Shown piece by piece: positions 1-11,926 of a stretch of DNA of 64,000 nt. The stretch lies in NCBI GenBank assembly GCA_963921195.1, contig OY992539.1, forward strand, positions 160,958,622 through 161,022,621. The letters are read 5' to 3'. Position 1 is the first letter of the stretch. Every line of letters starts with the position of its first letter. The notes under the pieces are model-generated. The model ran no database searches. It was not told where the DNA came from and was given only the letters and a program-made list of their open reading frames with translations. The position numbers were made by a program, and so were the translations under genes. The stretch comes from Pegoplata infirma (Eukaryota; Arthropoda; Insecta; Diptera; Anthomyiidae).

Positions 1-430
1 AAGAGCTTTCTTCAACTCGTAACTCGGTATCAAAACTGCTTATACGATCTTTTTATTTCCAATTTGATATGGCGACATTAAGGGATTTGTAAAAAGTTTG
101 TAATATTGAAATCGTAGTGATAACATTATGGTGGTGCATATTCACTCTCCTCCAAGTTGCGAGAGCTTAACGTAGCTGCGTAGTTTAATTTTCTTCAACA
201 TCAAAGAACTCAATAATATATTTTTCGACATTTTGAATACGAAAATTTCCAGTTCATCTTGTTTTGGAATAAAATGTCCACGCTTATACTTGTTATGACA
301 ATGAACTGGAAAAAAATGAAAATATGATTTTAGAATTCTTTATATATATTAATGAAAACTTACCTTTTCCAACATTTTTCTATGTAAAAGTAATTTTTTA
401 AGCAGAATATTTTGCAAGTAGAACAATAGT
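1..430. repeat. Dispersed repeat family C, copy truncated by window edge
   Basis: This block carries phrases such as ATGGCGACATTAAGGG and GTGGTGCATATTCACTCTCC that recur at 8150-8310, 8330-8440, 8470-8720 and 8940-9180 in the same orientation. The 330-430 part (CTTACCTTTTCCAACATTTT) also recurs near 8785 and 9245. It is followed by the same AT-rich block as the copy ending near 9360, so a composite segment is repeated about 9 kb apart. No coding signal is seen and the repeat class is unknown. Confidence 0.6.
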
Positions 431-672
431 TGTTAATCGATGGTAATAAAATATAATTTTATTCGTAAAAATTTTTTTTGTTATTCTGATTCAAATTTGC
501 ATACATATATGGTTCCATATATGATATCATATATGGTACATATTTTAAATACGACCTCATATATGGGATCGATTTTTGCATATATGGCCACATATTTGTT
601 TCCTTATATGTCATATATGATCATATAAAGATCAATACATAGCCATATATGAACATACACATTTATTTTTAG
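431..672. repeat. ATATATG-rich palindromic block ending in TAGCCGGG
   Basis: Short dyads of the type ATATATGATATCATATAT are strung together and the block ends at TTTTTAGCCGGG. The same arrangement is found at 9361-9572 in the same orientation and reversed at 6408-6640, beginning CCCGGCTAAAAA. The short ORF here is an accident of the repeat. Boundaries are approximate. Confidence 0.55.
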
Positions 673-1260
673 CCGGGTAATTTAAAATTTTCCTTTTTTA
701 AACCTTTTGCTTACATCGCACGAACTTTTGGCTTTTGACAACCCCTAGTAAAATTTGATGCAGAAAATGTTTGTAAAATTGTTTAACCCTTTATACGTAT
801 GCCTTAGTAGTGGACTATGATGATATTTAAAAAAAGCACCAAAATGAGGATAAAGGGTTAACATGTTCTAAGAAAAGAACCGCCATCAATTTTCACTGAA
901 TTATCTCTTAACTTTATTTAGCTCAAAAGCAGATTTATATTTTTTTTCGACTTATTTTACTCGACTTTTGCAAAAAAAAAGTTTAACAGTATTTGATAAT
1001 TTACAATTTTACTTTTTTAACCATTTTGCACTTTGCAGGAACTTTTGGACTTTGACAACCCCTAGTAAAATTTGATGCAGAAAATCTTTGTAGAAGATTT
1101 TAACCCGTTAATGTACGTTTTTGTGGTGTAGGTGGTGTTGTATGAGGATATTTAAAAAAAGGACAAAAATGACCCCTAAAAATGGCAGATAGAGGGTTAA
1201 TATGTTCTACGAAAAGATTCGCCATTTCATTTCACTGAAGATACATTTTGCCATTTTTTG
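673..1260. repeat. Dispersed repeat family B, two divergent units
   Basis: Two units about 315 bp apart share CCCCTAGTAAAATTTGATGC followed by an A/T tract and a run near AACCCTTT. The same unit recurs at 5540-5760, inside the foldback at 5781-6406, and reversed at 9575-9850. It always lies next to the TAGCCGGG block, so B and that block probably form one element. No gene is seen. Confidence 0.55.
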
Positions 1261-1955
1261 CATCAGAATTATATTTAATACTTTTTTTGACTTATTACTT
1301 ATTATTATTTTGGTTTTCCTGATAATCACTTTCTGCATTAGTTAAGTTTTTCCGTCTCTTTGTGATAACAAAATTCGCATCAGAAGTTTTCAGCCTTGCA
1401 AAGTACGAAATGAAAAACTTTTTACAACAAACTAATGGGATGAAAAAAAACACCAAAATAATTTTACGTGTGTTTTTTGTAGTAAATGTTGCATTTCGCA
1501 CATTGCAAGGATAAAAATTCTAACGTGAATACCATCAATATTTCGCTACAAGTCCATGCGGATATATAACTTGCAAAATTTTTACTTTTGAACAACAAAT
1601 AAAAATTTATTTAAAATAAATTTAAGAACAAAAACACCTATGTGTATTATATATTTTTTATAAACATGTAAAAAGTCCGAAACAAAATCACCTATGTGTA
1701 GTTTTTTGTTAAAATCTTGTACCACTTCAGATTAAAAAAAGATTTTGTATGTTTTTCAACGCGTAATATTTTTAAATGGGTTTAGGAAAAATAAAAAAAA
1801 TTTACTTTAAAAAAATGTTGCGAATTGGCAAAATAAAACGGTTTTTTTGCTCTCCTGAACAATTCATAAAAAACACATAGGTGTTCTGGTCGGCGCACCG
1901 ACGATATATGGTTATATATGACATCACCTAAGGAATATATAATTATATCCCTAGT
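1261..1955. other. AT-rich stretch without recognised gene
   Basis: Low-complexity sequence. The only structure noticed is ACACCTATGTGTA-like words near 1635, 1690 and, reversed, 1875. The 68-69 codon ORFs on the minus strand have no recognisable motif and I do not call them genes. Confidence 0.5.
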
Positions 1956-2310
1956 ACCCGAGTAAAAATTTTCTGGTCTAATCATATACAATTTGATACA
2001 ATCTTATATGAGTTAATATGCTTCCGTATAAATTTATATAAAATTTTATCTATCACTTTGATACGGTTGATCCACTTTATATGGTTAGATATTGCTCCAT
2101 ATATGATTAGATTCGTATTTTGGTTTTGCTCATCAAATTATATAAAAATAGATATTATAAGATCAATTTGATCTAATTAGATTTGACCAAATTCAGGATC
2201 AAATTGTATCAATTTTTATATTTTTTGATCTAAAGTAATACAATTAGATATTATTTGATACAACCATTTTACGGATCAAATTAGATCTATTTAGTAAAAT
2301 TAGCATAATA
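1956..2310 (+). repeat. CCCGAGTAAAAA-bounded repeat, subtype E1
   Basis: Begins CCCGAGTAAAAATTTTCTGG and runs to AAATTAGCAT. It recurs almost unchanged at 14545-14886, and inverted at 13269-14405 where a hAT-type element interrupts it. The sequence at 2046-2064 is an empty site for that insertion. After 2310 comes a short palindrome around ACTAGGG and then another CCCGAG terminus at 2334. Confidence 0.75.
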
Positions 2311-2711
2311 TTTTTACTAGGGTAAAAATATTATCCCGAGTAAAAAAGAACTGATATAATCATATATGCTATTATATAATTATTTATATTTATATATGGG
2401 TAATTCCAAAAATTTTCGCCCCACTGTTCGGAAACATGCATTTGGACGCCACTGAGAATTTGGCTCATATATATCCACGTTTATATGAGATATGTTGCAT
2501 TTTTGGATTTTCAAAATTTCCCGAGTAAAAGTAATTTAATATGATCTTATATACTTTTATATAGTCATATTATTTCATATATGATCATGTGTGACACTAT
2601 GTCTTGCGAGATAAATTTATATAATAAATTTTGATATGCGATTTTTTTAAGATATCGCCATACATAACTTTATGTTGTAACATCTGGTCCCATGCATCAT
2701 TGCAAATTTCT
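2311..2711. other. AT-rich stretch with two further CCCGAGTAAAA termini
   Basis: CCCGAGTAAAA occurs at about 2334 and 2519, so this is probably the remains of one or two more members of that family. No gene is seen. Confidence 0.45.
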
Positions 2712-3130
2712 AAGTGTTTTATATAAAATTTTATATGCCTCCATTATTTTTTAATTTTTTTCCAAGAACATATTTTTATCGAAAATATTTGCAACGTGTT
2801 TTATATAAAATTTCATATGACTTCATATTTGTTTATTTTTCTAAGTTTTTTCCAAGCACCACTTTTTTATCTCCAATATTTTCTAAGTGTTTTATATAAA
2901 ATTTTATATGACTCCATCTTAAAATTTTTTTCTAAGTTTTTTTCAAGGAACATTTTTTTTAACGCAAATATTTTCTAAGTGTTTTATATAAAATTATATA
3001 TGACTCCATTTTTTTAAATTTTTCTAAGTTTTTCCAAGGACAAACTTTTCATGAGAATATTTTCTAAGTGGTTTATATAAAATTTAACATGACTCCATTT
3101 TTTAAATTTTTCTAAGTTTTTTTCACAACT
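2712..3130 (+). repeat. Tandem repeat, unit about 82-90 bp, about five units
   Basis: Each unit starts with GTTTTATATAAAATTTTATA followed by TGACTCCAT, a T-rich tract and TTTTCTAAGT. Units begin near 2717, 2799, 2889, 2981 and 3068 and drift in length. The two overlapping short ORFs here read through the repeat and are not genes. Confidence 0.75.
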
Positions 3131-3426
3131 AATTTTTATTATTTTAATTTTTCAAGTTTTTATTAAAAACAAAAAAAAAAAAAACATCCGATTTATAAAA
3201 TTGTATAAAATTTAATATAATTGAATATAATTTTATATCATTGGCTTAGACCAAAACTCGTATCGAAGTCGATATAAAGTTATAAAAACTAATATTATTA
3301 TATAATATTCTATCAAATCTTATGAAACCATTTTTCGTATAAGATTATATCAAAATAGACACGAACCCATATTAAATTATATATTGCGTCATATCATTTT
3401 TTTTACTCGGGTTGCTATAGTTTTCA

Positions 3427-4255
3427 AATTATCGCGGGTCAAAGTTCGACTTTTTTAGCAAAAGTCAGAAAAATACATGACGTTTAACGTGCTCTAACTT
3501 TTTAACTAGTAATCCGATTATCACAAGTAATGGCTCATATGAAAGCTTAATTCTTCTTCTTTTAGGAAATATTTTCAAAGCATACGGTTTTTTTTCAGAA
3601 GTGTTTCAAAAATTCAAAAACATTTTTTTTTTGCGAATATTTAAAAAAACACATCTTTGATTTTTTTAAAAAAAAGTTTGGTGATAAACAATACTGTTTT
3701 GTACAACATATCCAAAATTCAGAGTGGGATCCCAATGGGATCAAAAAATATTCTGGTTTTAGTACGAAGTTTTTAAATTTTACCTAGGAAAATTAAAATT
3801 TTATGTTTCTTCAATATAAAAATTTAAATTTTCAAAGAAAATTATACTATTAAAATTTTGAAAAACATTCAAAACATTAGAAATTTAAATTTTCTAAGGG
3901 AAAAATATGAGAACATCGTACTTAAAACAGAATATTTTTTGATCCCATGGAGATCCCACTCTGAATTTTGAATATGTTATACAAAACATTGTTATTTTTC
4001 ACCAGAATTTAAAAAAAAAAATCGAAGATGTGTTTTTTTAAATATTCGAAAAGAAAAAATGTTTTTGCATTTTTGCATCATTTCTGTAAAAAAAACTGTG
4101 TTATTTTAAAAATATTTTGTAAAAGAAGAACCTCAGCTTTCACATGAGCCTAAATTTGTGAAAATCGGGTCATTGGTTAAGAAGTTACAGCTCTTTAAAC
4201 GTGATGTATTTTTCTTACTTTTGCTTAAAAAGTCAATCTTTGACCCGCCATAATT
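3427..4255. mobile_element. Foldback (hairpin) element, about 830 bp
   Basis: The ends are near-perfect inverted repeats: AATTATCGCGGGTCAAAG on the left and CTTTGACCCGCCATAATT on the right. Inner segments also pair, for example GATCCCAATGGGATC near 3728 with GATCCCATGGAGATC near 3942, and the TCATATGAAAGCTTAATTC region near 3534 with the matching region near 4135. The dyad centre is near 3845. No clear target duplication or coding sequence is seen. It could be a non-autonomous DNA transposon with very long TIRs. Confidence 0.75.
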
Positions 4256-5290
4256 CGTTAAATACACCAAATGTAAAAAAACGATATATGGTACATATAT
4301 CATATTTATAAGGGCTATCTATGTGTCAATGTTCAAATTAATCTGAGACACCATTTCCAAAAATGATTAAAATTTGAGCTAAATTTTCTGGAATGGCCCA
4401 TATGGTTATGCATGAATTTTGATATGGAGATATAAATTTATATATAGCATTGTATTTTTCCTTATTTTTTAATATGATAACATACATATTCCTATCTATT
4501 TATATACCAATCTATATGAAATTAGATATGACATATAAGGTCGGGAACTTTTAGATATGACAGATAAAAAGATATATGATTTTATTTATAATTATATTCC
4601 GAAATTTTTTTTTTAAATTTTCTAAGTCCCGGACAATTAAAAAAAAATAAAAAAATTTCAAGTCCTAAAAAATTTTATGAAAATTTTTCAAAGTCCCGGA
4701 CACAAAATTTTTTTGGCAATTTTTTTTGGAGTAAAAAAATCATTGAAAATGTTTTTAGAAGAAATTTTATGTTTTTGAAAAATTTTTAAGTTCCGAAAAA
4801 ATGTTTTTAAATTTTCTAAGACACAAAAATTTTTTGAAATTTTTAAATCCCGTAAAAATGATTTTAGAAAACAAAATTGTCAAATTTTTAATAAAAAAAA
4901 ATCCGAAGAATGCAATAAAAACTCTTCTAATTGATAATGTATCCAATCTGATAAAATAATTTTTAATTTCACGTTTAAAATTCCAAAAAATTTTACCAGA
5001 TTTCATATATTTCAATATTGAAAATGTTTTTAGGAAAAATTTTGTTTTTTTTAAATTTTTTAAGTTCTGAAAAAATGTTGTTAAATTTTCTAAGCCAAAA
5101 ACATTTTTTAGAATTTAAAAGCACTTTTAAATGATTTTAGAAAAGAAAATTTACAAATTTTTAATTAAAGTCCCGAAAAAATTCCGAAACATGCAATAAA
5201 AACTCTTCTAGTTGATAATGTATCCAATCTGAAAAAATAATTTCTAATTTCACGTTTAAAATTCCAAAAAATTTTACCAGATCTCTTATA
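4256..5290 (-). repeat. AT-rich repeats related, in reverse, to the 27.4-29.5 kb unit
   Basis: Two segments (about 4870-5010 and 5165-5290) are reverse copies of the block at 27609-27740 and 30310-30430, including AACTCTTCTAATTGATAATG. The short minus-strand ORFs have similar translations only because the DNA repeats; interruptions differ between copies, so I treat them as non-coding. Confidence 0.6.
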
Positions 5291-5780
5291 ACACTGTGCA
5301 ACAAATTTTGGGTCATCGCTTTGAGCCTCAATGCCTTCAACGCCATATGAAAGTAGACCATCAAATGGACAAAAATCACCAAAGGGTTTTGCAAAGTCAG
5401 TTCGGATTTCTTTTTTATAGCCCACTGAAGTTTTTATTTTTTTATCAAAGGCGTTTGGAAAACGTCAAAAATACTATAATAAAAACTCATCTCAACTTCA
5501 AAATATGATTAGATGTCTTCAGTGAAATTGTATGGCGGTTCTTTTCTTAGAACATTTTAACCCTATAAATGCCATTTTAAGGGGTCATTTTAATCCTTTT
5601 TTAAAATCTAAGCACAGAAGTCTAATAAAACGTCCATTTAGAGGGTTAAAATGTTCTACAAATATTTTCCTCATAAAATTTCACTAGGGGTTGTCTTATA
5701 TTCAAAGTTTGTGGCACATGCGCAAAATGCTTAAAAAGGGTTAAGCATAAATAATCAATGTTTGTTAGTTTTTTTGCCAA
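5291..5780 (+). repeat. Dispersed repeat family B, complete-looking copy
   Basis: Nearly the reverse complement of 9573-10050. Shared landmarks are CATATGAAAGTAGACCATCA, the CCCTAGTGAAATTT-type phrase and AATAATCAATGTT. In the 9.6 kb copy this block runs straight into the CCCGGCTAAAAA block; here a foldback element separates the two. Confidence 0.65.
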
Positions 5781-6406
5781 AGCAGTGTTAAAATATATCG
5801 ACAAAAAACAGTGCAAATATACTTCTGAGCTAAAAATGATATTCTGATGTGTTTTATAAAATTTTATGGTGATTATTTTCTTTGACCAAATTAACCCTCT
5901 AGCTTCCGTGTTAAGGGGTAATTTTTGTCCTTTTTTAAAAGAAATACAAAAAAGTCTATAAAAAAAAGACTGTTAGAGGGTTAAAATGTTCTACAAATAT
6001 TTTCTGCATCAAATTTTACTAGGGGTCGCCAAAGCCAAAAAAGACATTTGGACTATGTAAAATGCTAAAAAAAGTATGTGTAAAAATTGTATGTGCAAAT
6101 TTTACAACTATACTTTTTTTTAGCATTTTACATAGTCCAAATGTATTTTTTGGCTTTGACGATCCCTAGTAAAATTTGATGCAGAAAATATTTCTAGAAC
6201 ATTTTAACCCTCTAACAGTCTTTTTTTATAGACTTTTTTGTATTTCTTTTAAAAAAGGACAAAAATGACCCCGTTAAACGGCAGCTAGAGGGTTAATTTG
6301 GTCAAAGAAAATAATCATCATAAAATTTTATAAAACACATCAGAACATAATTTTTAGCTCAGAAGTATATTTGCACTGTTTTTTGTCGATATATTTTAAC
6401 ACTGCT
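5781..6406. mobile_element. Foldback element, about 626 bp
   Basis: AGCAGTGTTAAAATATATCG at the left end pairs with CGATATATTTTAACACTGCT at the right end. The arms remain complementary for roughly 300 bp with the dyad centre near 6095. It lies between family B and the CCCGGCTAAAAA block, which are adjacent in the copy at 9361-10050. That supports insertion, but no target duplication is clear. Each arm itself carries family B phrases (CCCTAGTAAAATTTGATGCA). Confidence 0.75.
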
Positions 6407-6640
6407 TTCCCGGCTAAAAATGTTGTATATCATCATATATGATATCATATATGAGACCATATACAGTATCATATATAGTATCAAATATGGTCTCATATAT
6501 GAACATATTCCAAAATTGGCGCTTATATAAGACACGATCATATATGATGCAATATATGTGATCATATATTAGATCATATATTGAATCATATATTGGATCA
6601 TATATTGAATCATATATTGAATAATATATGATGTTTTTAA
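6407..6640. repeat. CCCGGCTAAAAA block with ATATATG dyads
   Basis: Begins CCCGGCTAAAAATG and continues as short palindromes and near-tandem ATCATATATTGA repeats. It is the reverse of the blocks at 431-672 and 9361-9572. Confidence 0.55.
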
Positions 6641-6714
6641 TTTGTTTTAAATTATTTTTTATATTTTTTATTTATTTTTTCATCTTAAACTATATGTAAT
6701 AGGTTATTATGTAT

Positions 6715-6870
6715 ATATTCACCAGAATTGCAAACGATGTACGCAAGTATAATTAAAAATAAAAAATATTGTTTTATTCATTACTGGTGTTTTTGATATA
6801 TTTGAATGAACACCTTTAGTTTGATGATTTTGATTTTTTAGTTACTATCGTTTGCATTTTTGGTGACCAT
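6715..6870. repeat. Short inverted-repeat (MITE-like) element
   Basis: TTCACCAGAATTGCAAACGAT on the left is matched by ATCGTTTGCATTTTTGGTGAC on the right, about 155 bp apart. No confident target duplication. Sequence from 6871 to 7500 shows nothing I can name. Confidence 0.45.
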
Positions 6871-7523
6871 ATAAAAATATATTATAGATACGAGAATACA
6901 TTTTGATATTCAAAAAAATAAATTGAACATAAAAGATCTAATATATCAAGTTTTTCAATTGATATCAATTACGAAAGATGCGAACAAAGGGCTTGTTACA
7001 GGAACGATGATTTCCTTTGTGTTTTCTTGTTTTAGTGTTAATTTCGATTATCTTCGGACTTAGCGTTTTTGTTAAAAAAGTCAAAATCTAAAAAAATTGA
7101 TAGAAAATAATATTAGTATGCATACAAGATATTTCTAGAATTTTTATTGTATTGAATTATTACCACCAACAGCATTTGGTGCTAATGGGCTAATGATAAC
7201 ACGAATATCCTTTAAAGATTGGCTTGATACTGCTAGACCCATACATACATGTTAATGGAGTGTATTTTGTAAGGACCATGGGTTGCTTAAGACAATGAAT
7301 GCTTTTTACGGAAAGGTATATTGTCTTTCAGAACTCCATCTGATAAAATATTAAAATTACTCCATATTCCTTTTTTTATTCCAGAAAAAAAGAACTTGCT
7401 ACTACTAAATGCATGTTTTTTACTCAAAATTTTTTGTAGTTACATAATTACTTAAGACTTCGATTAAAAGCAATATATTAGTAGTACGTATTTTATCTTT
7501 TTGGGTTATGTGTGTAACGATGT

Positions 7524-7706
7524 TTGAAGGATAGGGATAAGAAACTATTTTTACTTACATCATGGCGACAATGTGCCAGGTTGTCACTTTCGCTAATTGA
7601 CAGCTTTCGTGTGATTGTAAGTAAAAACGTTGTCTTTTCGAAATCGTTACTCAACCTTAAAACTGATGATACGTCCCTGCAAAAAAAGTCATTACCACTT
7701 CTCAGT
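7524..7706 (+). repeat. Fragment of family C (AATGTGCCAGGTTGTC type)
   Basis: The phrase CATGGCGACAATGTGCCAGG and the following 130 bp recur at 8820-8940. The 64-codon ORF here and part of the 178-codon ORF at 8523-9059 share peptide text for that reason only. Confidence 0.5.
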
Positions 7707-8103
7707 GGAGTGCTTTAAAACTAAAACAAATGTAATGAAATACAACAAAAATAACAAAAAACACAAGACAAAAACACACAAACAGTTTTTTTTAGTCCAG
7801 AATACATAGATATTCAGCACTTAACTCATTACCTATCGCGACACCTCCATACAAATGTAAGTAGATATTCAGTAGATAAGAACTACTCCGTGGAAGTAGT
7901 TGGAAGTTGTTTGAAAGCTCGGAGTACTTCTTATCTACTGAATATCTACTTACTTTTGTATGGGAGTGTCGCGGAAGGTAATGAGTTAAGTGCTGAATAA
8001 CAACTTTTTATGGAGTAGAAAAAACTGTTTGTGTGTTTTTTTCTTGTGTTTTTTGTTATTTTTGTTGTATTTCATTACATTTGTTGTAGTTTTAAAGCAC
8101 TCC
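7707..8103. mobile_element. Foldback element, 397 bp, near-perfect hairpin
   Basis: Left end GGAGTGCTTTAAAAC and right end GTTTTAAAGCACTCC are perfect inverted repeats. Matching continues inward through TGTAATGAAATACAACAAAA and the arms meet around 7895. The inner stem, ATCTACTGAATATC against GATATTCAGTAGAT, is also well preserved. The element lies inside family C sequence. No target duplication was found. Confidence 0.8.
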
Positions 8104-8139
8104 AAATAGAAGTACTACGCACTTTTTTTGATGGGGTTT

Positions 8140-9360
8140 TTTTCATTTCAATTTTCTATGGCGACAGTAAGCGATTTTAAAATATTTTGTAGTGTTGGAA
8201 CCGTAGTGATAACGTTATGGTGGTGCATATGCCCTCTCCTCCATCTTGAGCGAGCTTAACGTAGCTCCTCATGGTTGAATTTTATTTAAATAGTAACTCG
8301 GCCTCCAAACTTATACGTTCTTTCCATTTCCAATTTGCTATTGCGACAGTATGGGATTTCAAAATAATTTATAGTGTTGGAATCGTATTGATAACATTTC
8401 TGGTGGTGCATATGTCCTCTTCTCCAAGTTGAGTGAGCTTAACTTAACTCGGCCTTAAAACTGCTTATACGATCTTTCCATTTCCAATTTGCTATGGCGA
8501 CATTAATGGTTTTTAAAATAGTTTGCAGTATTGCAATCGTAGTGACAACATTATGGTGGTGCATATGACCTCTCCACCAAGTTGCACGAGATTAACGAAG
8601 CTGCGTAGTTTAATTTTCTTCAACATCAAATTACTAAATAATATTGTATTTGCGACGTATTTACATTTACTCATTTTGAATATGATCTTGTTTTGGAATA
8701 AAATGTCCACGCTTAAACTTGTTATGACGATGAACTGGAAAAAATTAAAACATGATTTTAAAATTCAAATACATATTAATGAAAGCTTACCTTTTCCAAC
8801 ATTTTTTTCATGTAAATTTACATCATGGCGACAATGTGCCAGGTTGTCGATTTCGCTTATTGACAGATTTCTTGTAATTGCAAGTAAAAACGTTGTCCTT
8901 CCCAAATCGTTACTCAACATTAAAACTGATCAAACCTTCTTTTCATTTCGATTTGCTATGGCGAAAGTAAGCGTTTTCAAAATAGTTTGTAGTGTTGGAA
9001 CCGTAGTGATAGCGTTAGGGTGGTGTATATGCGCTCCCCTCCAAGTTGAGCGAGCTTAACGTAGCTCCGCATGGTTAAATTTTCTTCAACTAGTAACTCG
9101 GCCTCCAAACTTCTTATACCTTCTTTCCATTTCCAATTTTCTATTGCGACAGTAAGGGACTTCAAAATAATTTATAGTGTAGTAGATGAACTGGAAAAAA
9201 TTAATACATATGATTTTAAAATTCTAAATACATATTAATGAAAACTTACCTTTTCTAAAATTTTTTTATGCAGAATATTTTGCAATATTTGTAAAATTAT
9301 TGATATATATTAAGGTATGTCAATCGTTGGTAAAGTAATAATATAATTTTAACCTAAAAA
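8140..9360 (+). repeat. Family C tandem copies, about 170-190 bp units
   Basis: CTATGGCGACAGTAAG-like starts occur near 8157, 8338, 8493 and 8957, with a fifth near 9133. Each is followed by GTGATAACGTTATGGTGG-like and GAGCGAGCTTAACGTAG-like phrases. Units are degenerate and one is separated by the CAATGTGCCAGG segment. The 178-codon ORF at 8523-9059 crosses several units and has no recognisable domain; I do not call it a gene. Confidence 0.65.
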
Positions 9361-10050
9361 ACTTTTATTTTGTAATTCTGGTTCAAATTTAACATTTTAT
9401 GATATGGTTCCATATATGATATCATAAATGGCACATATTTTAAACACGACCACATATATGGGATCGTTTCTTGCATATATGATATCATATATGTTTCCAT
9501 ATAAGTCATATATGATCATATAAAGATCTTTATATAAGCATATATGAACATACACATTTATTTTTAGCCGGGTTGGTAAAAAAAAATAATTAACATTGAT
9601 TATTTATACTTGACCCTTTTAAAGCATTTTGCGCATGTCACACAAACTTTGAACATTTGACAACCCCTAGTGAAATTTTATGAGGAAAATATTTGTAAAA
9701 CATTTTAACCCTCTAACTGGACGTCTTATTAGACTTCTGTGTTTAGTTTTTTAAAAAGGACTAAAATGACCCCTTAAAATGGCAGTTAGAGGGTTAAGAT
9801 GTTCTAAGAAAAGAACCGCCATTAAATTTCACTGAAGACACCAAATCATATTTTGAAGCTCAGATGTATTCTTATTACAGTATTTTTGACGTTTTCCAAA
9901 CGCCTTTGATAAAAATATAAAAACTTCAGTGGGCTATAAAAAAGAAATCCGAACTGACTTTGCAAAAACCTCTGGTGATTTTGTTCACTTGATGGTCTAC
10001 TTTCATATGGCGTTGAAGCCATTGAGGCTCATTTTTCTTGTTGCACAGTG
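9361..10050 (-). repeat. Composite repeat: ATATATG/TAGCCGGG block plus reversed family B
   Basis: The first 210 bp match 431-672 and, reversed, 6408-6640. After TTTTTAGCCGGG the sequence is the reverse complement of 5290-5775. This copy is uninterrupted, so it shows how the parts around 5781-6406 were joined before the foldback arrived. 10051-10303 is AT-rich with no feature beyond ACTCGC next to the CCCGAG terminus. Confidence 0.65.
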
Positions 10051-10949
10051 TAATTATATAAAAATTTATCTAATTTTAACAGATAAGATATGATTTAATA
10101 CAATTAGATAGACCCATTTTTGGGATCAAACTGAATCAAATTTGATATTATTTTATCAAAAATAATAGAATTTGATATAATCGTATAATATTCGATCCGC
10201 CAATTTTCGGATCAAAATTAATATGGATTTACATAAAAGCATATCTGTTTATATAAAATTAAATATTGCGTCATATAACTTTTTTTTACTCGCGACCCGA
10301 GTAAAAAGGAATTTATATAAATGTATATTATTTTATATGTTTTTATAAAACCATATACAACTATATGAGTCAAAGTATAAAATTATATCTCACTTTGAAA
10401 TTTTCCAATTTTTTTAAATGATGTCATATAAAATCATATCTAATTATATTGTTCATAATATATAAATATAAATGGTAGATGTAAACATACGTTGCACATA
10501 AAACTTAATCCGATTTCATACATTATTATACGTGACTTTATATCTAATTATGTATAGGACTTTACTAAACAAAAAATCCAGTATCAATTTATGTATAATT
10601 ATATATGACTAATATAATACCAGTTAAAACTATATATGGTTCCATACTAAAAAAATTTCCAACAAAAATAATAGATATAATTATATGTGTCTTAAACGAT
10701 AACATATCTGTGTTTGTATGGTACTATATATACGCAAATTTCGTCTAAACTCAATATATATTTATAAATGGTCGCATATGTAATAGAATATATATTTTGA
10801 TATAATCATGTATAAAAAAAATATTTTTTTGACCAAACAACTAGCCATATATAATTATATATGCCAGTATTTCAAAATTTATTTTTGTGTGTCAACATAT
10901 ATGGTTATACAAAACTTTTTATTGTATCATATAAGATTACATATGATTT

Positions 10950-11590
10950 TTGGAAACCCGAGTTCGATTCCCGGCCCAGCCGAGAAAAAAAAAGTTTTTT
11001 TTTATTTTTTTTAAATAGAAAACACTTTTTTATTGCGTTTAATTTTTTTAGAACTAAAAAATTTTCATTTTTGGAATTTTTGCAATCATTTTAAAAAAAA
11101 TATTTTTCTTTTATACAGTTATATGTAACTATATTTGATTTATCATAAAATTATCTATAATTTTTGGGAACCCGAGTTCGATTCCAGAAAAAAAATATAT
11201 TTTTTTTTAATAGAAAACACTTTTTTATTGCATTTATTTTTTTTAGAACTAAAAATTTTTCTTTTTTTGAATTTTTGCAATCATTTTTAAAAAATTATAT
11301 TGCTGTTATATAGTTATATATAACTATATTTAATTTATTATAAAATTATCTATAATTTTTGGGAACCCGAGTTCAATTCCAGAAAAAAATATATTTTTTT
11401 AATTTTTTTTTTAATGGAAAACACTTTTTTATTGTATTTGTTTTTTTAGAACTTAAAAAGTTTTACTTTTTGAACTTTTGCAATCATTTTTAAAAATTGA
11501 TATTGCATTTATATAGTTAATAATAGCTATATTTGGTTTAAATTATCAAATTATCAATGATTTTTGGAACCCTACCTCAAATCTCATTCT
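10950..11590 (+). repeat. Tandem units of about 195-215 bp with tRNA T-arm-like phrase
   Basis: CCCGAGTTCGATTCC occurs at about 10958 and 11170 and, as CCCGAGTTCAATTCC, at about 11367. A degenerate fourth unit starts near 11565. The first copy extends to CCCGGCCCAGCC, which resembles a tRNA 3' end with a T stem containing one A.C mismatch. Each phrase is followed within about 20 bases by A and T runs and then by AGAAAACACTTTTTTATTG. The reverse arm repeats this at 15825-16430. No D arm precedes it, so it is not a tRNA gene. Confidence 0.6.
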
Positions 11591-11926
11591 GATTTCCTGA
11601 TTCCATGAAAAGTTTCAAATTTATAAGCCAAAGTCTTATTTCACTTTGGAAGCCCATGACTTGGAAATAATGCATACCGCTACATTAAAATAATTGTTTA
11701 AGCTTACCATGGAAGCCCCTAATAGCGCTGTACGTCATTCCATTTTTTTTTTTTTTTGCAAATTTTATCAAAAATTTTCTAAGTCTTTTTGAAAATTGTA
11801 TACAAGTGAATAACATATTTAATTGGATATAATCATATATTACTATATGTTAGATCAATTTGATATAATTAGATACGATCGATTTATTTAAAACTAAGTC
11901 TTTTAAAGTTGTTATTTGCTAACAAC

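Noticed and set aside
8523..9059. 178-codon ORF as a gene
   Set aside because: It runs across several degenerate family C units, has no domain or splice context, and its peptide repeats text from another ORF at 7524-7718 read from the same repeat.
10950..10982. Functional tRNA gene ending TTCGATTCCCGGCCCAGCC
   Set aside because: No D arm or anticodon arm precedes it; only a 3'-end-like phrase repeated in tandem.
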